NCBI GenBank assembly: GCA_012522345.1 | Contig: JAAYKO010000065.1 | Location: forward strand, 1-64,000 | Direction: 5' to 3' | Source of the DNA: Acholeplasmataceae bacterium | Lineage (GTDB): Bacteria; Bacillota_I; Bacilli_A; Acholeplasmatales; UBA5453 | DNA length: 64,000 nucleotides | Part shown: piece by piece, positions 32,262-41,147 of the stretch | Numbering within the stretch: position 1 is the first letter of the stretch | Layout: each line of letters begins with the position of its first letter | The notes under the pieces: generated by a model | The model's database searches: none | Told to the model about the DNA's origin: nothing | Seen by the model: the letters and a program-made list of their open reading frames with translations, nothing else | Translations under genes and position numbers: made by a program

Positions 32262-32298
32262 AAAAAAAACATATCCAAATTTTAGGGTATGTTTTTTT
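32262..32298. terminator. Bidirectional terminator between the GNAT gene and lemA
   Basis: ACATATCC (32269-32276) pairs with GGGTATGT (32285-32292) with one G-U pair, flanked by A- and T-runs. It serves both converging genes. Confidence 0.85.
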
Positions 32299-32315
32299 AT
32301 TTGTTGAAATTTTGA

Positions 32316-32981
32316 TTAAAAAAATGTAGCTCTTGCTTGTTCTTTTACTTCACGTGAGGTTGCAAAAGGAATTCTTGTCGTATAACCTGCTCTAGCAGCT
32401 ACTATTCTTTTAGTTGGCCAAGTATAAATATCTTGGTTCCATTGTCTAACTGTATCATTATAAACTTCTCTAGCTGCTGTGATCTCTCTTTGAAGATAAC
32501 TGTTTTGTTGTAAAGCATCTGCGATTATCGCATGACTCTTTAACTCTGGGTAAGCCTCAAATGCGAGATTGATTCGTGAGTATGATGATTCAACTTGCTC
32601 AGCGACTAAATTTCTTTCTTCGTCGTTAGTAACTCTTCCGCCTCCTCTCAGGGCGGCAACTGTAGTCATAACCTCTTTATCTAGCGTTGTTGATTTTTCT
32701 ACAAGACCGACTACGTTTTGTAAAACTACAACTCGCTGTTCTAAATAGTTATCGATTTGTGAAGCGTTATGTTGAATTCTTTGTTGAAGTTTTGAGAGAT
32801 AGTCTCGTGCTCTAATTTTCATAAACAAGAAAACTAAACCAGGAATAATTAATACCCACAATAAAATTTCAAAAATCAACGAACCAACGCCTACTTCAAT
32901 TTTCAACTGTTTGTGAATTACATTTACATCTAGTCCTTCTTCACTTACTGGACCTACTAATTCATCTAGTTGATTTCCCAT
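32316..32981 (-). CDS. lemA: LemA family protein
   Basis: 221 residues. One N-terminal transmembrane helix (about 33-53) is followed by long helices with the LemA pattern (IQHNASQIDNYLEQRVVVLQNVV, then YNDTVRQWNQDIYTWPTKRIV). LemA proteins are membrane-anchored helical bundles of unclear function. It has the site AAAAGGAGG and follows the DUF3137 gene by 24 nt; the LemA-DUF3137 pairing recurs in bacteria, suggesting they act together at the membrane. Confidence 0.9.
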   Translation of the reverse strand: MGNQLDELVGPVSEEGLDVNVIHKQLKIEVGVGSLIFEILLWVLIIPGLVFLFMKIRARDYLSKLQQRIQHNASQIDNYLEQRVVVLQNVVGLVEKSTTLDKEVMTTVAALRGGGRVTNDEERNLVAEQVESSYSRINLAFEAYPELKSHAIIADALQQNSYLQREITAAREVYNDTVRQWNQDIYTWPTKRIVAARAGYTTRIPFATSREVKEQARATFF

Positions 32982-33005
32982 TATTTGTTCCTCCTTTTCA
33001 TAATA

Positions 33006-34859
33006 TTATTTTTTAAGCATTGCTTTTAACTCATTTAAGCTTGCTACTTTCAAACTATCTTTAGCAGTGTAAGCAACTAAATTTCTCCGATATGTAACTT
33101 GTTGTTCATCGCTAAGGTTTCGGTTTAAAAACTCCTGCCAATCTGTTTTAGTTAAAACCTCTTTAATATAAGTGTTTCGATCCAAATCATCTACTGTTTT
33201 GACAACCACATTGGTTGTTTTTTCAACAGGATCATAACGATACCATCTAACTGGAACACTATGGAAATATCCATCTCCGCCTCGAACCGAAACATATTCA
33301 ATTTGCTCAATTGCTTCATAACCATGAGATGTCACTTCAACTTCATCTGCATCATCAACTGCTGCAATAAATTTGGTTTTTAAAATATTAAATGTACTTG
33401 AAGCAGGATGTCTTAATTTTTCTGGATCAAAGGCATTCGCTATCGCCTCATGTTCCCAACAGGCAACATTTGATTGATACCAATCTTTGTAGATATACTC
33501 TCTTGGTTTATGTTGCTGATATAAAGGAATCGCTAATATTGGCGCGAAAGTAAAATAGATTGATTTAAAGTAGGAATTATTATAATTGTTGAATATCTTT
33601 CTACTCTCTGCTAAATCATATGAGACATAACGATTGGGGTTCGTGTCGATATCGGCCTTGTTTAAATGTTCAGGAAATATTCCATTTAACATATATGATT
33701 TCACAAAGTCAAAGTCATCACCAAAACCAATTTTATTATCCCGAATAATATTTATCATTTGACGTTGGGCAAGTGGAGTAAAAAGCATTCTAAATTGAAC
33801 TTCATGATTTCTGTCGGTTGCTCCAAATAAAACATCAAATGACTCATCTGTCATTGTTGTAAAACTGCCACCTTTGCGAACCGCTTTTTCGGCCTTTTTT
33901 TGAAGCTTACGACTTTCTTTTTTTACTGTTTGCGAAACTTCCTTCTCGCTTAATTTTTGAAGTTTTTTACCCTTTCTTGAAAACTTTAAATCTGGAGCAG
34001 CTTCATTTGCATAAATTAAAAAACTATTATCAAAATAAGCTGGCTTTGGTTTGGTCACAGAAGCAGTTAAGCGTTGGGTTCTGCGAATTGTTGAATAAGA
34101 ACCATCTGAATTCCTAACTCGTTCTGTCCAAGCGATATCCAAATAGCCGGTATAAGTTTGAGAACCCATATAGTGATTGGCTCTTTTGGCTATTACAAAC
34201 GGATTTCCCAGGATTTCACCGCTTTGAACAAACAGGACTGATGTATCGCCATCAGAGTTGTCGGGCAAATCATATTTAGTGTGAAGAATATCATAACGTT
34301 TAGGATTAAAATATTTATCCATCGTAATGATTGGGATTGTTTTTTGAAGCAGTTCTGCAGGCATTCCCCAATCATATAAATTATTTAATGTTTTCATTTG
34401 ATCCCAAGCGATTCCGAGCTGTTCTTGGTGTTTCATTTGAAGTTCATCATAGTTTTCTCGCAGTGCTTTTAGGATAAGATTTATCCTTTTAACCAATAAA
34501 ACAATAAATCCAATTCCCACTAAAAAAACACCTACAACAATAAAAATATCCGCAACTAAATTTATCATTTGACCGTCATTGTAAAGATAGTAAGTCATAC
34601 TTAACCCAACAATAAAAGCGATGACAATTAAAACTACAATAAAGATTTTTAAATTGCTATATTTTCTAATACTTTTATCAGCAGCCTTAATTAGGTCTTG
34701 GAGTTTTTTTATTTTTTTAACTGTTTCTTGGTTCTCTTCTTCGTTGACTCCTGATTTTTCAACTAGCTCTTCAAAATATTCGCTGACATTGTTTTTATGT
34801 AATTCTCGATATTTCTTGTCGTATTCATTTATCGGTTCATAAATAAAATTACTTTCCAT
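33006..34859 (-). CDS. DUF3137 membrane protein
   Basis: 617 residues. A charged coiled N-terminus (about 1-65), two adjacent transmembrane helices (about 70-90 and 100-122), then a coiled segment and a large soluble domain containing the DUF3137-type core (PIITMDKYFNPKRYDILHTKY, FVIAKRANHYMG). A lysine-rich stretch (about 295-335) interrupts the domain. Function is unknown; it is the partner gene of lemA. The ribosome site GGAGG lies 7 nt before the ATG. Confidence 0.78.
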   Translation of the reverse strand: MESNFIYEPINEYDKKYRELHKNNVSEYFEELVEKSGVNEEENQETVKKIKKLQDLIKAADKSIRKYSNLKIFIVVLIVIAFIVGLSMTYYLYNDGQMINLVADIFIVVGVFLVGIGFIVLLVKRINLILKALRENYDELQMKHQEQLGIAWDQMKTLNNLYDWGMPAELLQKTIPIITMDKYFNPKRYDILHTKYDLPDNSDGDTSVLFVQSGEILGNPFVIAKRANHYMGSQTYTGYLDIAWTERVRNSDGSYSTIRRTQRLTASVTKPKPAYFDNSFLIYANEAAPDLKFSRKGKKLQKLSEKEVSQTVKKESRKLQKKAEKAVRKGGSFTTMTDESFDVLFGATDRNHEVQFRMLFTPLAQRQMINIIRDNKIGFGDDFDFVKSYMLNGIFPEHLNKADIDTNPNRYVSYDLAESRKIFNNYNNSYFKSIYFTFAPILAIPLYQQHKPREYIYKDWYQSNVACWEHEAIANAFDPEKLRHPASSTFNILKTKFIAAVDDADEVEVTSHGYEAIEQIEYVSVRGGDGYFHSVPVRWYRYDPVEKTTNVVVKTVDDLDRNTYIKEVLTKTDWQEFLNRNLSDEQQVTYRRNLVAYTAKDSLKVASLNELKAMLKK

Positions 34860-34873
34860 AAATAGCCTCCAAA

Positions 34874-34908
34874 AAAAATAAAACAGTTATTAGCCTCTTC
34901 CACTGTTT
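34874..34908 (-). terminator. Hairpin with T-run upstream of the DUF3137 gene
   Basis: The minus strand has AAACAGT and ACTGTTT around a 14-nt loop, followed by TATTTTTTTT, then the ribosome site. It could be a backup terminator for the NifU-like gene or a leader attenuator. Possible -10 elements (TATTAT at complement 34911-34916) lie too close to decide. Confidence 0.45.
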
Positions 34909-34982
34909 AAATAATACCACATACTTATAATTAAATATAGGGGTTATTTAAACTGATTTTGATTAGTAATTGCCGTTTAAAT

Positions 34983-35018
34983 AAAAAAAAACGATTGTTG
35001 ATTATACTTCAACAACCG
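34983..35018 (-). terminator. Terminator after the NifU-like gene
   Basis: A 10-bp stem (CGGTTGTTGA with TCAACAATCG, one G-U pair) overlaps the last codons and is followed by nine T residues on the minus strand. Confidence 0.88.
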
Positions 35019-35229
35019 CAATTACGCCAGGAACATTTTCGACTAACATTTGCTCGATTCCTTGACGCAGGGTAATGTCAATCAACGGACAGCCATCACA
35101 TGCTCCAAGCATTTTAACATAAACAATACCATCTTCGACAGAAACAATTTCAATGTCGCCTCCGTCGCTTCTTAAATATGGTCTAACACGATCAATTAAT
35201 TCGTGGACTAGTTTTTCTGTTTCTTTCAT
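35002..35229 (-). CDS. NifU C-terminal-domain iron-sulfur carrier
   Basis: 75 residues forming one NifU/NfuA domain: VRPYLRSDGGDIEIVSV, then the cluster-binding CDGC in LGACDGCPLIDITLRQGIE. It is expected to carry or deliver iron-sulfur clusters. It resembles Bacillus YutI. The adjacent yutD gene is a neighbour in Bacillus as well. A gap of 56 nt separates them, so they may be co-transcribed. The residues after the CDGC motif differ slightly from the common form. Confidence 0.9.
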   Translation of the reverse strand: MKETEKLVHELIDRVRPYLRSDGGDIEIVSVEDGIVYVKMLGACDGCPLIDITLRQGIEQMLVENVPGVIAVVEV

Positions 35230-35285
35230 TTTTTATCCCTCGTTTTCATTATACACAAATGCTTTTTTACAAGCAAACAAACTGA

Positions 35286-35564
35286 TTATAACTTTTTAAT
35301 TCGCTTTAAAATAAAATAGCCGCAATTATAGTTACAACTCTCATTTAAATATTGTTGGATATCTTTAATATTTTGTTCCTTTTTTAGTTCACTATAAAAG
35401 CCTTTCAACCTTAACATTTCACTTGAAACATCGCCTACAATATAATCATATTTATCATAGATTTCCTTTACATATCGTTCTTGAAACTTAGCGATATCAA
35501 AAGCATCTCGATAATTATTAACAAGTTCATATAGCCCAACAGTGGTTTCAACTATCTTTTTCAT
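35286..35564 (-). CDS. yutD: YutD family protein (DUF1027)
   Basis: 92 residues from the ATG at 35564, chosen because TAGGAGGATTT precedes it; a longer in-frame start overlaps ispDF. Family hallmarks are FQERYVKEIYDKYDYIVGD (about residues 28-46), MLRLKGFY and the C-terminal CNYNCGYFILKR. YutD-like proteins are conserved in Bacillota without a settled function. It begins 9 nt inside the end-of-ispDF region, so translation is coupled. Confidence 0.82.
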   Translation of the reverse strand: MKKIVETTVGLYELVNNYRDAFDIAKFQERYVKEIYDKYDYIVGDVSSEMLRLKGFYSELKKEQNIKDIQQYLNESCNYNCGYFILKRIKKL

Positions 35565-35572
35565 AAATCCTC

Positions 35573-36673
35573 CTATTCGATTGACCTTTTCACTAGGCAA
35601 ACTGCTTCTGCAGCAATCGCTTTTTGTTGACCAATCGCATCCATTTTTTCATTTGTTCCAGCTTTGAGATTTATTCTTTTTGAATCAATTTTTAAAATCC
35701 TTGCGATGTTTTCTTTCATTTTTGTAATATAAGGCTTTAATTTAGGCACTTCTGCATAAATAGATGCATCAATATTTTCAATGTGATATTTTTTTTCTGC
35801 TAGTTTTTCTTTGCTGAATAATAAGATTTTTTGGGAATCCATATTTAAATACTCTTGATCAGTATCAGGGAAAAATGTCCCAAGATCTCCTAAGCCTAGA
35901 GCCCCCAAAATCGCTTCACTTATTGCATGTAATAAAACGTCAGCATCGCTATGACCAAGCAAGCCAAAATCAACTGGAATTTCAACTCCTCCCAAAATAA
36001 GTTTTCGCTCTTTTGTGATTTGATGAATATCATAAGAATGACCTATTTTAAACTCTGGCATTAAATATTTCTCCACTTCTTTTTCACTAGTTATTTTTTC
36101 ATTGTTTGTCTCGTGATAAAACAATCCTATTTCAGCTTTATTATACTTTTTAAACAAACTAATGTCATCGCTATAGTTTTTCCCGCTTCGTTTTCGATAA
36201 GCTTGTTTGATTTTTTCTGTTAAAAAGGCTTGCGGCGTTTCAGCCTCAATTAGTTGTTCTCTAGCGACCACATCTAAATCTTTGTTGTAAATTGTACTAG
36301 TGACCTTTTTACAAGTTAAAACTGCATCATATTTATTTAACAGTTTTTTAACTCCCTTGATGACTTCCGGTGCAACAAAAGGTCTTGCAGCATCATGGAT
36401 GAAAACATATTCGCTTTCCACTTCCTGAAGTCCGTTTTCAACCGATTGACTTCGAGAATCTCCACCTTCAACTAAAACTGCTTCTGGAAAATAAGATTTA
36501 ATAAAACTAAAATCTGTTTTTTGAGCAACGATGATAATTTTAAATCCTAAAGTTAAAAACTTATCAACAGAATGCATAAAAACAGGCTTTGAATCTAATA
36601 AATATCTTATTTTATTAGCCGAAAGTTGGGTTCTTGTTCCTCTTCCTGCAGCTAAAATTAAGGCTGTATCCAT
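35573..36673 (-). CDS. ispDF: Bifunctional IspD/IspF isoprenoid biosynthesis enzyme
   Basis: 366 residues. The N-terminal half (about 1-205) is IspD, the CDP-methylerythritol-forming cytidylyltransferase: ALILAAGRGTRTQLSANKIR, VFIHDAARPFV. The C-terminal half (about 208-366) is IspF, the cyclodiphosphate synthase: GHSYDIHQ with the metal-binding D and H, LLGHSDADVLLHAI, FFPDTD. It catalyses two non-consecutive steps of the MEP pathway. Fusions of this kind are known mainly in Proteobacteria and are less usual here. It uses AGGTGG before the ATG and sits in a run with yutD and the folate enzyme. Confidence 0.93.
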   Translation of the reverse strand: MDTALILAAGRGTRTQLSANKIRYLLDSKPVFMHSVDKFLTLGFKIIIVAQKTDFSFIKSYFPEAVLVEGGDSRSQSVENGLQEVESEYVFIHDAARPFVAPEVIKGVKKLLNKYDAVLTCKKVTSTIYNKDLDVVAREQLIEAETPQAFLTEKIKQAYRKRSGKNYSDDISLFKKYNKAEIGLFYHETNNEKITSEKEVEKYLMPEFKIGHSYDIHQITKERKLILGGVEIPVDFGLLGHSDADVLLHAISEAILGALGLGDLGTFFPDTDQEYLNMDSQKILLFSKEKLAEKKYHIENIDASIYAEVPKLKPYITKMKENIARILKIDSKRINLKAGTNEKMDAIGQQKAIAAEAVCLVKRSIE

Positions 36674-36680
36674 AAACCAC

Positions 36681-37193
36681 CTATAAAATTAAATCCATTG
36701 GAATATCAAAAGCTTCCATTTTGACAGTTAAATCTTTTAATTGATTATGAACAATCCCAATTTTATAACCTTTTCTATTCTCGAAATATTGATCGTAAAA
36801 ACCTGCTCCATGCCCAATTCTATAAAGTTTAGAAGTTGCGACACACGGCACTAAGTATACATCTAACTCATTGTCAATTGGAGTTGATGGTTTTGGTTCT
36901 TTTAAATTAAATGGTCCAAGCTGAAATTCAGTTAAATCTTTAATTAGATGAAAGTTTAAAGTGCGATTAATTGTTTTGGGAAAATAAAAACTTTTATCAG
37001 GAAATAATTCAAGCAATTTTAATAAATTAAGTTCTTTATTAATCGGATAATAAATCCCAATCTTTTTCGCATTTAAAAAGTGCTCGTTTTCACTTAAACG
37101 TTTGATAATTTCTTTTTCTTCTTTTTGGAGATCTTTGGTAGTTAATGAAACTAAAGTTTCTTTAGCATATTTGCGGGCTTGGTTTTTATCCAT
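36681..37193 (-). CDS. 5-formyltetrahydrofolate cyclo-ligase
   Basis: 170 residues. Converts 5-formyl-THF to 5,10-methenyl-THF with ATP. Evidence is the N-terminal KETLVSLT/KRLSENEHFLNAKKIGIYYP region and the family signature RIGHGAGFYDQYFE near residues 126-139. It overlaps the upstream PAS/GGDEF-like gene by 8 nt and has no strong ribosome site, so it probably depends on coupling. Confidence 0.9.
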   Translation of the reverse strand: MDKNQARKYAKETLVSLTTKDLQKEEKEIIKRLSENEHFLNAKKIGIYYPINKELNLLKLLELFPDKSFYFPKTINRTLNFHLIKDLTEFQLGPFNLKEPKPSTPIDNELDVYLVPCVATSKLYRIGHGAGFYDQYFENRKGYKIGIVHNQLKDLTVKMEAFDIPMDLIL

Positions 37194-38760
37194 TTATATC
37201 ACTATAATAACAAACATTTGATTTAAAGTCCTGATGTCTCGCCAAAGCTAAAGCCTGTTGAGCGCGCTCAAACAATATTTCGACTTCCTTTCCTTCGCTA
37301 TGGGAAGAACTAACCCCTAAAAACACCTCTACTTCAGTCGAAATTGCGCCATAATTAATTTCTAAATTCAAAAATTTCGGATTGTTTTTAACGCCAGTCC
37401 TAAGGAGTTCCATCTTTCTTGGGTCAACTAAACTAACCGCAAACACCAAGCCAGAGATTCTAAAGATTTCGCTTGATTCACTCATAAATGAAGTTTTTAA
37501 CTTTTTTACATACTCGCTGATTAACATATTGCCGATATCTCGACCGTAGGTTTTATTGACCTCAGGGATGTTGGCCAGCTCAAATAAGGCAATTTGAAAT
37601 GTTTTATTAGCCTTTAAAAGCTCTGAAAGATGATAATAAAGTTCTTTTTCGGTTTTAAGACTATCAACTATATCGCTTCCTGTCTTACTATAAGTGCTCG
37701 TTTCCACAACGTTTAGAGAGCCCAAAATTATATTAGATGCTTTATCTTCAAAAATTCTTTTTCCGCGATCATCAACCCAAACATATTGACCATTTATTAA
37801 AAGTCGATAACGTGTTTTAAATGTTTGTTTGCGGACTGTTAAGCTTGAAAGAGTCCCCAAATAACTGTTTAAATCATCTTGATAAATATATTTTTGATAA
37901 TCTTCGAAATTAACAACATTAGAGGCTAGACCTGTTTGTTCAACAAATTTTTCACTTCCCCAAAGATATCTTTCATCTAAATCAATATAATATAGTCCAA
38001 CATCAGCTAAATCTAAGGTTGCAATATATTTTAATCTTAAAGACTCTAATTCTTCTTTCGCTGCCAAAAGTTCGCGTTCGATTGCGACTAAACTAAAGTC
38101 ACTGCGTTTTTCACCAATATTTATTCTTCCTTTATATTTCCCCATAATAAAAATTGGTTGTTCAACAGTTTGTAAAAGAACGCTTTTCCCCTGATAGTTT
38201 TGAAAAATTAAACTTCTACTGTCGAGCTGATCTTTTTTAACTGTTTTTTGATATTGTTGATAAAAGGTTTCTAAACTACGATTGTTTGTTTGGACATCAT
38301 CAAAATTAGTAATTCTTATTGATTTATTAAAAACTTCAAAAATTTGCTTGTCTTTCACCTCGTTAAAACTAAAGCCTAATTCCTCTAAAATTGGTTCGCT
38401 CATCTGTTTAATTCTTCCTTTTTGATCAACAACATAATAAGCATTCCACTTAGTCGCTTTAATTGATTTTAAAAAGATTTTATAATGGATTTTAAAAAAT
38501 GAAACCTTTTTAAAATAAACAATAAAAATAACAGCTAGCGCGAATAAATTTAACAAGATTTGACTGAAAAAAAGGTGATAAAACCAAGTCTGATCAATCA
38601 TTTTGTTATAAAAGGGTAAATATACTAAAAAGCCCACAGCATTTATTAAAGCGAAAATAAATGGGGCTTGATAAAATTTATCATCTAGAATGTTAAAAAA
38701 CAAAACTAAGACAACTATTATAATTGCTAGAACAAAAGGTATTAATGGTATTAGTGACAA
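37186..38760 (-). CDS. Membrane PAS protein with degenerate GGDEF domain
   Basis: About 524 residues from a TTG start with AAGGAG 8 nt upstream. Three hydrophobic segments (about 1-25, 32-53, 62-85) precede two PAS-like regions (about 100-205 and 245-350) and a GGDEF-fold domain (about 360-515). The signature loop reads FRISGLVFAV, so GGDEF is replaced by SGLVF and diguanylate cyclase activity is not expected; YGRDIGNMLI and LALARHQ mark the fold. The layout resembles GdpP, the c-di-AMP phosphodiesterase, without its DHH-DHHA1 half. It is in the cdaA operon, so a c-di-AMP-linked sensory role is possible but unproven. Confidence 0.75.
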   Translation of the reverse strand: MSLIPLIPFVLAIIIVVLVLFFNILDDKFYQAPFIFALINAVGFLVYLPFYNKMIDQTWFYHLFFSQILLNLFALAVIFIVYFKKVSFFKIHYKIFLKSIKATKWNAYYVVDQKGRIKQMSEPILEELGFSFNEVKDKQIFEVFNKSIRITNFDDVQTNNRSLETFYQQYQKTVKKDQLDSRSLIFQNYQGKSVLLQTVEQPIFIMGKYKGRINIGEKRSDFSLVAIERELLAAKEELESLRLKYIATLDLADVGLYYIDLDERYLWGSEKFVEQTGLASNVVNFEDYQKYIYQDDLNSYLGTLSSLTVRKQTFKTRYRLLINGQYVWVDDRGKRIFEDKASNIILGSLNVVETSTYSKTGSDIVDSLKTEKELYYHLSELLKANKTFQIALFELANIPEVNKTYGRDIGNMLISEYVKKLKTSFMSESSEIFRISGLVFAVSLVDPRKMELLRTGVKNNPKFLNLEINYGAISTEVEVFLGVSSSHSEGKEVEILFERAQQALALARHQDFKSNVCYYSDING

Positions 38761-38772
38761 AATACCAACTCC

Positions 38773-38967
38773 TTAAAACTTAACTTTAACAACATAAACT
38801 AAGACAATTATACCAGCCGTTAAAACAGCAGAAATAAGTAGTTTTAACCAGACATGTTTATTCATAAAAATTAAAAACCTGTCGGAAACTATTATCGAGG
38901 CAATCGTTTTTATTGGATTAACTATTGTTTGACCAACTTTAAGAAAAAAGTTTTTTATCTTTCGCAT
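38773..38967 (-). CDS. Small membrane protein in the cdaA operon
   Basis: 64 residues with a basic amphipathic N-terminus and one clear C-terminal transmembrane helix (about 41-60). AGGAGG lies 6 nt before the ATG. It starts 11 nt after cdaA, where Bacillota usually carry cdaR (YbbR-domain regulator). Its NKHVWLKLLISAV segment resembles the N-terminal anchor of such proteins, but no YbbR repeat follows. It could be a reduced CdaR-like partner; this is speculative. Confidence 0.65.
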   Translation of the reverse strand: MRKIKNFFLKVGQTIVNPIKTIASIIVSDRFLIFMNKHVWLKLLISAVLTAGIIVLVYVVKVKF

Positions 38968-38978
38968 TTGATTTCCTC

Positions 38979-39713
38979 CTATTTCATATACATATTAATA
39001 TATTCATACATTTTCTCGCGGTCATTAGCTCTAATCATTATTCCATCAATAACAATCGAGATATTCCCTGTCTCTTCTGAAACAACAATCGTTAGTGAAT
39101 CAGTTGTTTCACTAATGCCAAGGGCAGCGCGGTGGCGAGAACCCATTGTTTTATCTTCTTTGTCGCGTTCACTTAAATCGAAATATGCCCCTGCAGCTCG
39201 AATAATATCGCCTTTGATAATAACGGCACCATCATGAAGTGGGGTGTTGGGAGTAAAAATATTAATTAAAAGCTCTCTACTTACTACAGAGTTTAAAATA
39301 ATAGATTTTTCAGCGTAAATATCCAAAGAGTTATGTTTTTCAATTGTAATTAAAGCACCAATTTTTTGACTTGACAAATACATTACCGCTTCAACAATAT
39401 GGCTTTTAGTCTCTTGACTACCAATCGCTGCCGCTTCTAACAAATCAATTGACCATGTCGTTTCAAACCCTCTTCTTAACTCCGGAGCGATTAAGACAAT
39501 TAAAAGTACTGGCAGGAAGTTTTTCACTTCATTTAAAACGAGATAACTAGTTTTTAATTCTAGCCAACGACTGAGTCCAGTTATTAAATAAACAAAACTG
39601 ATAACTAAAAATAATTTAAAAAATCTTTTCGAACTTAAAAAGAAAGAAAGGAAAAAGTAGATTATTACTAACAGCAAATAACTATCTAAAATAATTTTTA
39701 ATACATCGTTCAT
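38979..39713 (-). CDS. cdaA: Diadenylate cyclase CdaA
   Basis: Makes c-di-AMP from two ATP. It is 244 residues with two or three N-terminal membrane helices (about 8-28, 32-50, 66-78) and a DAC (DisA_N) domain bearing the catalytic DGA at 161-163 and RHR at 193-195. It is slightly shorter at the N-terminus than the Bacillus enzyme. It is first in a transcript with the small membrane protein, PAS/GGDEF-like protein and folate enzyme. KtrA, a known c-di-AMP target in other Bacillota, is encoded at 51 kb. Confidence 0.95.
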   Translation of the reverse strand: MNDVLKIILDSYLLLVIIYFFLSFFLSSKRFFKLFLVISFVYLITGLSRWLELKTSYLVLNEVKNFLPVLLIVLIAPELRRGFETTWSIDLLEAAAIGSQETKSHIVEAVMYLSSQKIGALITIEKHNSLDIYAEKSIILNSVVSRELLINIFTPNTPLHDGAVIIKGDIIRAAGAYFDLSERDKEDKTMGSRHRAALGISETTDSLTIVVSEETGNISIVIDGIMIRANDREKMYEYINMYMK

Positions 39714-39746
39714 CTATCGTTGCCCCCAATGTCCATCTCATAAAAT

Positions 39747-39755
39747 ATTATAACA
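39747..39755 (-). promoter_or_regulatory. Extended -10 promoter of cdaA
   Basis: The complement reads TGTTATAAT, about 34 nt upstream of the cdaA start codon. Confidence 0.6.
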
Positions 39756-39846
39756 CAAATAAAAGGGCTTTTTGCAAATCTTTGGATTGCTAATTGTTCT
39801 TTCCTTAGTTTTTCAAACTATTAAGGCTTTAACCGTTGTTTTGTTG

Positions 39847-39852
39847 TATAAT
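39847..39852 (+). promoter_or_regulatory. Probable -10 of hflX
   Basis: TATAAT lies 33 nt before the hflX start. The preceding bases are TTG, not TGn, and the -35 region is weak. Confidence 0.4.
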
Positions 39853-39884
39853 AGGTGTGCAGTAAAATATATTTGAGGTGAGCC

Positions 39885-41147
39885 ATGGATAAGGCAATTT
39901 TAATCGGTTTAGATTTAGGAACATACAATACTGAAGCTTCCTTACTTGAACTTGAAAGTATTGCGGTTGCACTTAATATTGAAGTTGTTGCAACTTTTAC
40001 TCAAAAGTTAAAAATGCCAAACATTAAAACTTACGTTGGCAGTGGTAAAATAGCTGAAGTAAAAAAAGCCATAACGTTTTTAAAGGCGACAATGGTTATT
40101 TTCGATGATGAATTATCGCCAGCTCAAATAAGAAATTTAGAAGAAATTTTAGATACTCAAATTATTGATCGGAGTTTTTTAATTCTTTCAATTTTTACAG
40201 AACGCGCTAAAACAAAAAGTGCAACATTAGAAGTTTCTTTAGCCCAACAAAAATACTTACTCCCACGACTAGTTGGAATGCGCTCAAGTCTTTCTAGACA
40301 AGGCGGTGGTTCTTATAATGCTAAAGGACCGGGAGAGACTAAGTTGGAATTAGATAGAAGACTTATTGTGCGAAATATTGCTAAATTAGAAAAGGCAATC
40401 AAACGCTTAAACAGACAAAAAAGAACAAGTCGAAAGGCACGAACAATTAGTCAAATTCCAATAGTTAGTTTAGTCGGTTATACAAATGCTGGAAAAAGCG
40501 CAACCTTAAATTCACTAATTAAACTTTTAAATTTGCAAAGCAATCTTGTTTTTGAAGAGGATCTTCTCTTTGCCACACTTGATACAACAGCTAGAAAGAT
40601 TGTCAAGAAAGGATATCCCGCTTTTGTTTTAACTGATACAATTGGTTTTTTAACAAGACTTCCTCACGCTTTTATTAATTCCTTTCAATCAACATTAAGC
40701 GAGGTTGCAAACAGTGATTTAATTCTTCATATCATCGATGGAACCCATCAGCAAAAAGAGCTTCATGAGCAGACAACCAATGAAGTTTTAAGCGAATTAA
40801 ACTGTGGTGAAATAAATACTTTAAAAGTTTATACACGACTAGACCTAATTGATAAAACTAAAAAAAGACCCGGTTTTTGGATCTCGAATAAAACTTTAGA
40901 AAATCTAAATTTATTGATGGAGTTGATTTATGAAAACACCTTTGGCAAAGAATTAATTGCAAAACTTAGAGTACCTTACAACAAACAAAAAATTGTTCAC
41001 ACCTTAAATGAACAAACAAGAATCTTAGATACAAAATATGAAAATAACTATATTGAAATCGATGTAAGACTTTTCGAAAAACAGATCAACCATTTCCAAG
41101 ATTTTATTTATCGCACGATTAATTCAACTCGAAAAAATACTGGTTAA
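39885..41147 (+). CDS. hflX: GTPase HflX
   Basis: A ribosome-associated GTPase thought to rescue or split stalled ribosomes. It is 420 residues. The HflX N-terminal domain includes SRQGGGSYNAKGPGETKLELDRR (about 140-162). The GTPase domain has G1 GYTNAGKS near 198, G3 DTIGFL and the G4-like TRLDL. GAGGTGA precedes the ATG. Its last 29 bases overlap the end of the convergent dus gene. Confidence 0.95.
   Translation: MDKAILIGLDLGTYNTEASLLELESIAVALNIEVVATFTQKLKMPNIKTYVGSGKIAEVKKAITFLKATMVIFDDELSPAQIRNLEEILDTQIIDRSFLILSIFTERAKTKSATLEVSLAQQKYLLPRLVGMRSSLSRQGGGSYNAKGPGETKLELDRRLIVRNIAKLEKAIKRLNRQKRTSRKARTISQIPIVSLVGYTNAGKSATLNSLIKLLNLQSNLVFEEDLLFATLDTTARKIVKKGYPAFVLTDTIGFLTRLPHAFINSFQSTLSEVANSDLILHIIDGTHQQKELHEQTTNEVLSELNCGEINTLKVYTRLDLIDKTKKRPGFWISNKTLENLNLLMELIYENTFGKELIAKLRVPYNKQKIVHTLNEQTRILDTKYENNYIEIDVRLFEKQINHFQDFIYRTINSTRKNTG

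Noticed and set aside
37186-38760. Active diguanylate cyclase
   Set aside because: The GGDEF loop reads SGLVF, so the metal- and GTP-binding residues are missing.
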